Assembly (NCBI GenBank): GCA_947685225.1
Contig: CANTUV010000062.1
Span: 13,908,501-13,972,500 of the forward strand
Source: Garcia nutans
Lineage: Eukaryota; Streptophyta; Magnoliopsida; Malpighiales; Euphorbiaceae
Length of the DNA stretch: 64,000 bases
Direction of reading: 5' to 3'
The position numbers and the translations under genes were made by a program. The notes beneath the pieces were generated by a model. The model searched no databases. It saw nothing but the letters and a program-made list of their open reading frames with translations, and was not told the origin of the DNA. This document shows positions 34,131-44,187 of this stretch, piece by piece (positions within the stretch are counted from its first letter, which is position 1; every line of letters starts with the position of its first letter).

Positions 34131-35159
34131 GGACGCCCGTGTAACCCGTGTTATGTTGTGTAAGGAATATCATACTTTCACTCAAGGTATGGAGATCAAG
34201 CATGACATAGCCACTCATAGCCTCGTACCATTTGATATATACTTGCTATGGGAGCCTAAACTTTTCAATCCAAATACTAAATCTCATGTAATTGGCCTAG
34301 TTACTTTCCTTAGGTTTTCACCCAAATGCTTGTTGTTTGACTATGATTGATATATCTTGGTGTGAACTATGACCTATTTGGTTTGTTCCTTTTCTAATAT
34401 GACCTAATTATATTGTAAGCTCAAAATAGTTTTATTCCTTTAAACCGTAAGGACTAAAATTATTTTTAAAACTTTTAAGATGGTCTATGGAAATAAAATT
34501 TTTCTAAAATGGGTCAAAAAATTCTTTTCTTCCTCATACAAAGCCCAAAATTTAGTTTTGATCAAATATTTTTACAATGGGCTTTGAAACAAAACTATTT
34601 TTCACTTCATTCAAATTACAACTTTCTTAAATGGGCTCAAAAATGTTTTTCACTTCATGACCCAAGCCTTTTTCTTAAATGAGCTTACAAATTAGTTAGA
34701 TTAATTATGGAATATTAAAAATTAATTGTGGGCCTAATTTATACTAAGACTCATTAATCATGGGCTTGTCTGTGGCATGAATCATTAGTTATTTTTCTAA
34801 ATAGAAAATCTATTTATGATAAACCCTTTAATATAGTTTTAATCCATAATATAGCATAAAGGCTACTTTCAGTTAATCAAATGGATTAAGACTTAATTAA
34901 TGGAAATTATCATAGACTAACTTCTAAATTTGAGAATACAACTATTAGTTAAATCGTATGAGTGAATTTTCCGAAAATAAGATATATCATATTGATATTT
35001 TATTGACCATATACCTAGAAAAAGAGACTCACCATTCATGTGTGGAAGATATAAGGTTGGAAGGTTGTTCCTACTCTTTTGATTTGTTTATTTGTTTGTG
35101 CAGACATTCATACATATATTGCATTATATGCCATTGATTCTTTCAAGCACACAGGCCTA
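34131..35159 (+). other. Ogre-like element A leader region
   Basis: 34131-34715 is a direct repeat of 46296-46817, sharing CATACTTTCACTCAAGGTAT and AGCCTCGTACCATTTG. It is the untranslated region between LTR and gag. No ORF of note. Confidence 0.6.
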
Positions 35160-37353
35160 GAGTATAGCAGTTCAAGAGCTTCCGACCCACGTCAGTGACT
35201 CAGAGTTCAGTGAGAATTCAGTCAATTTCACATCAAAAGTGATGAATCCTGAGCAAGTTTAGAAACTGATGAATGATGCCCTCAACTCCAAGATAGAAGA
35301 ATTGAAATATACCCTGGCTGAGACAGTGAAAAATTAGCTAGCTACACTATTAGAAAGTACTATTGAAGCATTTGTTAGTACTAAGAAGCAGAAAGATAAG
35401 GAAAAAACTAAGGTTGGTAAAGTTGCCTTTGATGATGGCAAAGTAATGATTGATGATGATGATTGGCTCAGTATTTCCAATATTCTCAAGATAAGAAGAA
35501 AGAGCCAAAGGCTGTGGAAAAATCAATTGTTGAAAAGACTAAAACTTCAGATGTAGAGAAGATGATTGTTGATTTAGAGAAGAAGTTTGAAAAGAATCTA
35601 AAGGCCGAAGAAGCTGAAGTTAGAAAAATAGGATTATGATTTCAAAGTTTGAAAACTGGTTTTATAAACATAGATTAGGGTTTTGGGATTTGAACTAGGG
35701 TTTTAGCTTTTAAAACAAGGCTATTATGATATTAGGGTTTAAGAAATTATTTATCTGCTGTGATATTAAAAACTTTTGATTTAACAAGGTACAAAGATTA
35801 CATTAATGGACTTTGGCTGTTGGGATATTGACTTATGATAAATATATACTCTTATGGATAGCTATTGGACGAAACAAAATTGAACAAGTAAATTATTGCA
35901 AATTTTAAAGTCTACAATTACTGATCATGCTTTAATAAATGAATATGAATTGAAATCAGTGAATATCAAACTACTGGAACTTATTTAGATAATGAAGAAA
36001 AATAACTACTATTTAAAGTTATCAATGCAGCATCCTGAGTTGAATTTAACATTGGCTCCACCACAATTAAACATTAATCTTGCAACAGTTTGAAACTTTG
36101 GTCGAGTAAGACAAAGACAGTGTGATACTACCTTTGTAGTTTTATGGTTTCGTAATATGCTTATGTTTGTTATTGGATGCTAACTCTTTATCAATGTTGC
36201 TTAATTCTGGTACTAGGGTTTAATGCTTACTACCTCCCCATTATTAGTATTAAATGTTAATATGTATAAGCAAAGTAAAGCTTAATCCTAAACCTAATCT
36301 GCCTAATCTAATACTTAAAAGGATTCTAGAGTGATTAGGACATTAAATTGCCAGCCAAAATTGCTTTGGAATTAAGGTTCATGTCGACTTGCTCATGTTG
36401 ACTGGGCCACCAGGTCGACATGAGCCATGCTCATGTTGACCTGGGCAACCAGGTCAATATGAGCCTTGGGCCTTCCCGACTCAAATTAATCTTGTATTTT
36501 TTAATTTTTAGATCAGACAATTTTAATTTGGGCCGAAAAACTCGATTTAGGGTTTTATAATTTTAATCAATTGAATTTATGCCTTTCAAAACTGAACCAA
36601 CTTATAAAATTTGGATCAAATTTGTTTTGGCATTCTTTAATTAGGGTCGTATCAATTTAGGGAAAAAATTAAGGGTCTACAATAAGGTTGCACTACTTAA
36701 GAAGAGGCTAGAAGAGTTTGAGCATATTAGGATGATAGTGAGAGGTGTCATACCTAATATGCGTGAATGGATGTCTCATATACTTATTAGGGATTTCAAA
36801 GATCTCTTTCAAGCTGGCTTGCAAATAAAAGAATGGGAAAGAGAGAATAATCATTCTTTAGAAGAAGAAGTGATAGGGGAAGTTATCACTCTGGCTATTA
36901 AGGTACACAGAAGTCAGTGGATGTCAATGCAACAATTGGAAAAGCAAATAGAAGATAATTTTCAGAGTTGGAAAACCTCTATCTTGGATTTTCAACAAGT
37001 TACAGAAAAATGGGATATTACAGCCATTGGCTCCCCGACCTTTGCTGAATCCTCCACCATCAATCTTCAATGCCAAGGCCTTTTGTTAATTCCATAAAGT
37101 GCAAGGGTATGAGACAGATAGATGCGTTTGCTTAAGGCATGAGATCCAATATTTTATTGACAGTGGCAAGCTATCTGAGCCTGATAAACCCAACAATAAA
37201 AGTAATCCATTGCCTAAGTTTGGAAGAGTGCCACCACCAATGACCTTCATGATAGAAGGAAGATTGATGGAATGTTCTATCTTATTGTCTTTTCAAGATA
37301 TAGATGGAGAAACTACTGAGGAAGCGGTTGCTAGTTTTGGCACTTGCCCCTGA
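35160..37353 (+). pseudogene. Ogre-like element A gag (broken, interrupted by solo LTR)
   Basis: Part one (35160-35634) encodes a charged, probably coiled-coil segment with ALNSKIEELKYTLAETVK and a Lys-rich stretch. After the inserted LTR (35635-36681) the frame resumes with VALLKKRLEEFEHIRMIVRG, then VIPNMREWMSHIL (36732 on). A zinc-knuckle-type segment follows at 37099-37353, with CVCLRHEIQYFIDSGKL and GRVPPPMTFMIE. These match the N- and C-terminal parts of plant Tat/Ogre gag proteins. Stops and frameshifts make it non-functional. No protease, RT or integrase follows before the 3' LTR. Confidence 0.65.
35635..36681 (-). mobile_element. Ogre-like solo LTR, internally deleted, in element A gag
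   Basis: On minus it starts TGTAGACCCTTAATTTTTTC. It carries the AGGGTTT-rich block and a palindromic cassette (36380-36470), and ends near TCATA at 35635. It lacks the conserved ~300 bp next to the LTR 3' end. The flanks ATAGG and ATAAG are only imperfect duplicates. Confidence 0.7.
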
Positions 37354-37949
37354 TATGTCCAAGTGGAGAAAGGTCTTTCGACTTCAATTCAATAAAACCT
37401 CCCTTGGCTTGTTTCGTTTTTGTTTTATTATTTTTTCGTGTTTTCTAGAATAATTATATTTTTCAAATTAAAATTATTTGAATAAATTACTCCCATTAAA
37501 TTTTTATTGGTCTTTATTCATTTTGGTGCTCAAATGATGATGAGTTTATCTTGATATTCATAAATTAGTGTATCTATGAATCATGATCCGAATGACTTTA
37601 CTAGGTGGGGGAGTTGTTATATAACATTGAGCTGTATATGCTTACTTAGAGAGGGCTCCTGGATAATTATGAGTGTATAGGTACTAGTCAATCTTAGCAC
37701 ATTCTTTGACGAACTTTCAAGGTGAAATTGAACTTTACTTATTTAAGGTAGAAATGATCTAGGCATTGTTTGGTCAACAACTACTATCCACCCAATTAAA
37801 TATCAATACCTAGTTGTCCCTTTGAGCCTTAATGAGATTTTAGGTTACTCTTTATTGGCTTGTAAGCCCAATAACCTATCATATGATTTTGTGACTCTTA
37901 TGATAAGTCTAATGATCCCTAAGATGAAGGGGTAAGAAGATCAAAGAAA
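37354..37949. other. element A internal non-coding region
   Basis: No pol motifs are seen in any frame. The sequence is AT-rich and runs up to the target duplication of the next solo LTR. Confidence 0.5.
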
Positions 37950-37954
37950 GGAAT

Positions 37955-40057
37955 TATGAGTGGGAATTTTTGCCCCTACTCCCATGTGAAATGGTTCTTG
38001 CAACTTCGGCACTGTTAGGCTCAGGGCCTTAGAGAACACTGGCCTAAACTCAGAGAAAATGGAGTTGCTACCCGGACATGCAGAGAAAAAGAAAGGGGTG
38101 GATGACTTGATTCCTAAGGAGTCCCAACTCCTTAATGGGTTTGAAAAGTTGGGTACATATGGGGAAGGTGAGAATGACCCAGCACCCCCATAACGCCTGG
38201 TTTATTGGAACCAGTCTCCTTTTCAAGTCTAAATATTATTAAGTTCTCTATTATTATGATATTATCCATACTACACACAATTTAAAAGAAATAAACATTC
38301 ATCATCTTTATTAAATTAAAGCAATAAGAATAGGCACCCATCCATGGATGGAAACATGCATTTACAAATGTCCAATATCCAAAACAAAGTAAACAAAATG
38401 AGACACCCACCATAGGTGGAAACATGTCTCTTACATTAGTCCCAAAATTCTTAAAAGATAAATTAAATTACATAATAAAAATCGAGGCACCCATAAAGTG
38501 AAAACATGCCTTTTATAATTTTAGAATCTAAATAACAATTAAACAAATAAATTAACCATTCAAGCATAATAATAAAAAATAAGAGTTCCATTATAACATA
38601 ATAAAATAAATCACCCTTCATAAAAGAATATAACCAATTAAATAACCAAAACTAGGTCTTAAAGTATTAAATATACAAACTTAGAATTTACATATTAAAT
38701 TTAGGGTTTGTAAGGTTAAAAATATGATTTTAGGGCTTTAATTTAGAAATTAGGGCTTTGGTTTGGAAATTAGGGATTTTAGGAAATTTGGGAATTAGGC
38801 TTATAGTTTTTAGAAAACAGGATTAGGATTTTGGTTTTCAGAAAAACAAGATTAGGGTTTAGGGTTTATAAAAATAAGATTAGGGTTTAGGTTTTTAGAA
38901 AAATAGGATTTAAGGTTTCTGGTTTTTTAGAAAAATAGATTTAGGGTAAGGTTTTATAAAACATAGTATTAGGGTTTTAAGATTTTACAAAATAGATTTA
39001 GGTTTTAAACAAAGGCTAATGTTTTGACTAATTAAATTTGAATTCTAGTTATTGGAACATGGATTAGAGTTTTAATAAAACTTGGTTATTGTAAGAAAAC
39101 TTTAAGGCCACTATCATATTGACTTATAGTAAAGATTTGCACAATACACATCCTTGTGAATTGCTACTGATCATGCTTCAAATAAAAACTGATATGAAAC
39201 AAAATAATGAATATGACCTACTGGAACCAATTTAAACAAAGAATAAATGTATTCAATATTTGAAACCATCATCAGAGCATCTTATATTGAATTTAAATGA
39301 ATTAATTTAGAAGGTACCATAGTTTGTTGGCTCCACCAAAATAATACGTTGATCCAAACTTTTACTTTCAACAAGCTGAAGTTCTAGCCGAGCAAAGCAA
39401 AGATAATATGTCACTACCTTTGTATGGTGTTTTTAGGGTTGTGTATTTTCTTGCTTTGGTTGTTCGTTGCCCTCAAACTACTAATCACTCAATACTGCTG
39501 GGGTTTTCGATTAATTGTTGCCTATTAATTTATTATTGCTACCTTTTGAAGCTCTTTAAATCTTATATTTATAAGAAAACATATTAGGTTTTAACCTTGT
39601 ATCCGAGTCTTACTTCACCTTGCATTTAAAAACTCTCGAAGCTAATTTGATTAGAATTAGAATTGGAAGTTAATTCAAACTGCGTCTAGATGCAATGACA
39701 CCTAAAATTAAAAATAAACATCTAAACTCAAGACCAAGGCCCCTGTGACTAATTGGGTTGGCCAATTTGCCCCAAGCATGGGCCTTTGGCAAAATGGCAA
39801 TGCCAATTCCCCCAAGCAAGGCCTGTGGCGAATTGTTCGTGACTTTTGAGTCTGAACCAACTTATTTTGGAATTTTAATATTGTACTAGACCCATTTTAG
39901 GCTTTTAAAATTCAACCAGCTTATTTCAGGTCTTTTAAAATTGGACGACCTAAATTAAAGCTATAAACTAGGTTTTAGCTTTTAAAATCAGACCGAATTT
40001 GGCTTGGCCTTCTTTATCAGGATCTGACTAGCTTAGGGTCAAAATTAGTGGTCTACA
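37955..40057 (-). mobile_element. Ogre-like solo LTR, 2.1 kb, with target duplication
   Basis: On minus it starts TGTAGACCACTAATTTTGAC and ends CCACTCATA. It is flanked by GGAAT at 37950-37954 and 40058-40062, a perfect 5-bp duplication. That shows a true insertion followed by LTR-LTR recombination that removed the internal part. It contains an AGGGTTTAGGG-rich block (38700-39010) and a palindromic cassette (39751-39836). Confidence 0.9.
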
Positions 40058-40062
40058 GGAAT

Positions 40063-42236
40063 GCATAGTCAAGACTATAAGGATAGTTGAAGTTCACTTG
40101 ATACTAGACCTAATATCTCTGATCTATTAAGATGACATCAGGGCAACAAATAATTTATCAAATTTATCACTGTTGAAGCAAATTCACTCTACTTCACTCA
40201 TACATAGTTAGAAGTATAAAATGGTGCAGACAAGAAACTTTCTTAGAGTTAGGAAAAAAAAGAGAAAAAACAACAACAACAACAAAAAAAGCAAACAAGG
40301 AAGAAAAAGAAATAAGGAAAGAAAAGAAAAGAGAAAGGAGAAAGAAAACAAGGAGAAAGGAAAGAAAATAAAATCCAACAAGGACAGTTTAAAATGTTAA
40401 CGGAGTTCTTTTTATCTGAACCAGCAAAAGACTTCCACTCAGTTTATGAGAATAGATTGACTTGGATTGATCCAACACAACCAAAGACTCAAATAAAACT
40501 AGACAACAGGGGAAAGACTATCTTTCATCCCACATAGCTCCAAATTCGTAATTTTAAAAGTCTTAGATTTGATATTCCAAAAAGAGAAAATGGAAGAATG
40601 ATGGTCCTGAGTTTCTGCAAAACAAAGAGATCAAGATTATACTAATTAAATCCAAATTGTACCAAGAAGGTAAGCTATATCTTTTCATGAATCAAGATTT
40701 CAAGTTTTGTCTTTCCATGAAGTAAGATAACAAGATGCTTGAAAGGTGAAAATGAAGTCTAGAGTTTAATGTTTCCAACTATCTATAGTTCTAGTAGAAA
40801 GTTTGTAGTGTGAAGATTTATCTATAGTCTTACATTAGCTCCAATCTAAAGATGGCCTTCACTTAACCCATGTCCCTTATAGATCCCATTTCAAGCACAT
40901 TAAAGACCTGTAGATCTTTCTTAGTAGGTGGTGTCTATTAGTAGAGATTATTTGAATAAGCATACATATGAGATATACAATATTTAAACTCAATGAGACC
41001 TTTGGCCAAGTGATGTCTATGTGCCTATTTGATGTGTAACATTTATTGCTCAAATGGAAATAATTCTCAAGTTTAGTATGGTAACTAAGGTTGTAATGTT
41101 ATAGATATGTTAATTTGGGAGTATCGAGTCCTGACGTATAATGACACCAATCTGACAAAGCCAAAATGTGATTTTAAAATTGATAGAAAAGGTATTTTTT
41201 ACATGAGTCTTCAAGCTTAGGGAAGTGTATTGCATTGTTTAACCTTAAAGGACATATTGGACAAATGAGGATCATTTGCAAAGTCATGAAGAAGTTACCG
41301 AATGATGTGTTGAATCATGGGTTGAAATGGCATCTCCTATGCTTCTGACTACCCTGCTAATGCCTCTACTTCTCATGCTTTGTACATGTGGAAGATAAAG
41401 CCATAGCTATGAAGTCTTCTATTATTTTGAACAAGCATCTGGAAGGAACCAATGAGAATGTTTTGGTTGACCACCTTAGTCTGTGAGTTAGTAGAGCCAC
41501 TGTAAGTTTCACTCATGCATATCATGCATACACACATACATGAGCATATCACATTGCATTTTGTTATTTTGTGTTGCATATTCTTTGAAAAGCAGACACC
41601 TAGTGAAGTAAACAACCAAAAGTAGATATGAAATTAGGGGGCATGGAAAGGCCATTACAAAAAGAAAGAGAATATGTATGTTTATGCAAAGAATCAAACA
41701 AAATATAGACATCAGTCAGAGCCCGCATTGGTTTGAGCCTATACAGGGGGCAAAACTTATCCTTGTTAATTTTTGAATTTATATATAAAATATTTTCAGA
41801 CTACCCTTCAATGTTTTTCCATGGAGGGGGCAAAATGAGGTTATGACATCCAAAAATAGCTGAATAGCCAAATTTTATGTAAAAGTACAAAGTGAAGAAT
41901 CCATTTAAGAATGGAACAAGAAGAAAATTAGAACTCTCAAATAAATGAAGATACAAAAGATAAAAGATTAGGACAAAGGTCCAAGTTAAAGATCAGATTA
42001 ATCCAGCTAAAAGAGCTAAAGTTGAGGAAAGACAAAGGCCCATCCCCAAGAATAGAGAATCAAGATGAAGGTTCATTTATGTCAAGGCATACATTTTCAA
42101 GTAGATTTATTGAAGCATCCACTATCCCGCTTATATTGGATTTGTTGAAGTATCCTGAATGAACAATCTCTAGCATATATTGGATTTGTTGATGTATCCT
42201 AATAGTGTAGTTTTCCTTGATATGTTGAAATATCTA
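40063..42236 (+). other. element A 3' non-coding region
   Basis: No pol or accessory gene recognised. It holds a purine-rich low-complexity stretch (about 40250-40375, AAAGAAAAGAGAAAGGAGAA) and two polypurine-tract look-alikes, CAGGGGGCAAAAC (41745) and GGAGGGGGCAAAATG (41824), like the tract before the LTR at 44188. Confidence 0.5.
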
Positions 42237-42630
42237 AGTTTGTTTATAATGAGATATTAGAGTCGCTTGGTGGTTGTCATTGAGATATTAGAGTCGCTCG
42301 ATGATCGTTTTGATTTACCAAGATATTAGAGTCACTTGGTGGATTTTGTCAGGATATTAGAATAGCTCGATTGTTGTTTTTACTCACTAAGATATTAGAA
42401 TCACTTGGTGATTTTATCGAGATATTAGATTCGCTGGATAGACCCATTGGGATATTAGAGTTGCCCAATGACCCATTGAGATATGAGAGTCGCTCAACAG
42501 TTTTATTTCTTGGTCATCAGGATATTAGAGTTGCCTAATGAACCCATTAGGATATTAGAGTTACCCATTGACCCATTGAGATATTAGAGTAGCTCAATGG
42601 TTTTGTCACTTCGTCATTCCATCAAGATAT
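42237..42630. repeat. GATATTAGAGTCGCT tandem array, left part
   Basis: About eleven imperfect ~35-40 bp units with the core GATATTAGAGTCGCTCAATG, alternating with TCATT or CCCATTGA spacers. The array resumes at 43947 after an inserted LTR. It lies just before the 3' LTR of element A. Confidence 0.8.
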
Positions 42631-43946
42631 TGATGGTGAATCTATGCTATTGCAATACCGCAAGTGCACGGGTCGCTCAAGTAATAAAGTAGTGAGTGAG
42701 TTATCGTTCCACTGAGGACAAGACCAAGTACTAGTGCAAATTTTAACCGTTGTTTAGCGAATCAATAGTTTTGTGAAGTTTTGTAATTAAAGATAATTAA
42801 CTTAATAAGTGAAAATAGAGAGAAATTGAGAGTTGAATAAATTGATTGATGATGATGATACTATCCAGATATTGAATCCCCCTAGCCTCAATTATATTTA
42901 TGAAAATCAATTCAATTAAACCAAATCTAAAACCTTTCTCAAGCGAATTAATCCCTAATCACTAAGTATAACGCTGGAATCTCTTCTCAAACATAATTAA
43001 ATAGATCTTGCATTAAGAATAAGGAATTATAAACCAAAGGATCTTGTAAGTCTATCTCTAGTACCCCAATCAATCCTCAATCCTTATGAGTATTCAATTC
43101 ATATCAAGCTTTCTCAAGTCAATAATATGAAAATTGCAACCAATCAATAAGCATGCTATTATTAATTGGAAATAAATCATTAAGCATCACAAGAATAAAA
43201 CAACTCAATCAAATGATTTAATTAAATAAAATTATTCAATCCATACAATAAAGCTAGGGTTCATCAATATATAGATAGAGAATGAGTTAGTTCATGCTCA
43301 AAATCAGAAAACCAGAACAAGAGAAATAAGAAAAAGAATCCAAACAATCCATTGCGATAATTCGTATATCTTCTCTTGAATCCTTGAATCTTAGTTTAGA
43401 TCTTGTTTAGAATATGTCTTCACCCTCAATCTCAACTCCAAAACTCTCCTCTTTGCTTTAGAAGTCGGATCTAGGTTATAAAATATAAAATTCGGATCCT
43501 TAATTTGTGCTTCAACGCAGCTTTTATAGTGCAGATAATTTTGCCTGACACGCCCATGTCACTGGACGTGTCATTGCCACTGGGATTTTGAATATAAGGC
43601 ACGTCCAGTGACATGCCCATGTCACTGGGCGTGTCACAGCTACTGTGAGTCATTGAAAAAGGCACGCTCGGTGACACGCTCATGTCACTGGGCGTGTCAA
43701 TGCTTCTGTATGCAGCATCAAAGGCACGTCCATTGCCTAAATAAATCTCGGGTCCAGAACCCAAACCAACCTCTAGTCCAGAACCTAATCCAGTCTTAGG
43801 TCTAGAACCCAAATCAATCTCGAGTCCAGAACCCAAACTATTCTCAAGTCCATAACCTAATCTAGTCATTGGGTCTAGAACCCAATTGAGAACCCCAATC
43901 CAACATAGAGTCTAGAAACAAAACTAGTTCCAATTCATCAAAAACA
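42631..43946 (-). mobile_element. Athila-like solo LTR with target duplication
   Basis: On minus it runs TGTTTTTGATGAATTGG... to ...TTCACCATCA, 1316 bp. It is flanked by AGATAT at 42625-42630 and 43947-43952 inside the tandem array. It shares organisation with the LTR at 55694-57226: a CGCAAGTGCACGGGTCG-type block at the LTR 3' end, then runs of CAATCAATAAGC-like sequence, then a GC-rich palindrome cluster (43541-43740). It is a solo LTR; no internal region remains. Confidence 0.78.
43541..43740. repeat. GC-rich palindromic cassette in Athila-like solo LTR
   Basis: Three to four units of GGCACGTCCAGTGACATGCC, CATGTCACTGGGCGTGTCAC and a spacer such as AGCTACTGTG. Unit sequence and order are nearly those of the T2 LTR cassette (23350-23660), although the host LTRs are otherwise unrelated. 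The block lies +207 to +406 from the LTR start. Confidence 0.8.
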
Positions 43947-44035
43947 AGATATTAGTGTCGCTTGGTGGTTTTCATTGGGATATTAGAGTTGCTCAATAGT
44001 CCGTTGAGATATTATATTCGTTCAATGGTTAGATG
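43947..44035. repeat. GATATTAGAGTCGCT tandem array, right part
   Basis: Two to three further units (GATATTAGTGTCGCTTGGTG, GATATTAGAGTTGCTCAATA). They continue the array at 42237-42630 across the inserted LTR. Confidence 0.8.
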
Positions 44036-44172
44036 TCGATACTCAACGGTTCCTTACTATGGTATCCATCCTTTGGGTTTCTATTCGTTTGTCTCTATAT
44101 TTAGTTTTGCAGATGCTTGGTGAAGCTATGTTAATGCTTTTCACTATCTTCTACTGAAGTCTTAGATTGCTT

Positions 44173-44187
44173 AAGCAGGGGGCAAAC
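44173..44187 (+). other. polypurine tract of element A
   Basis: AAGCAGGGGGCAAAC directly precedes the LTR start TGTAGACCCC. Confidence 0.75.

Noticed and set aside
36732..37353. Candidate host genes (121 and 84 aa)
   Set aside because: Both read as parts of Tat/Ogre gag (a coiled segment and a knuckle-like segment) in continuous order, so they belong to element A.
38700..39010. Possible interstitial telomere (AGGGTTTAGGGTTT words)
   Set aside because: The motifs are degenerate, separated by unrelated sequence, and occur at the same place in every Ogre-like LTR. They are LTR content, not telomeric DNA.
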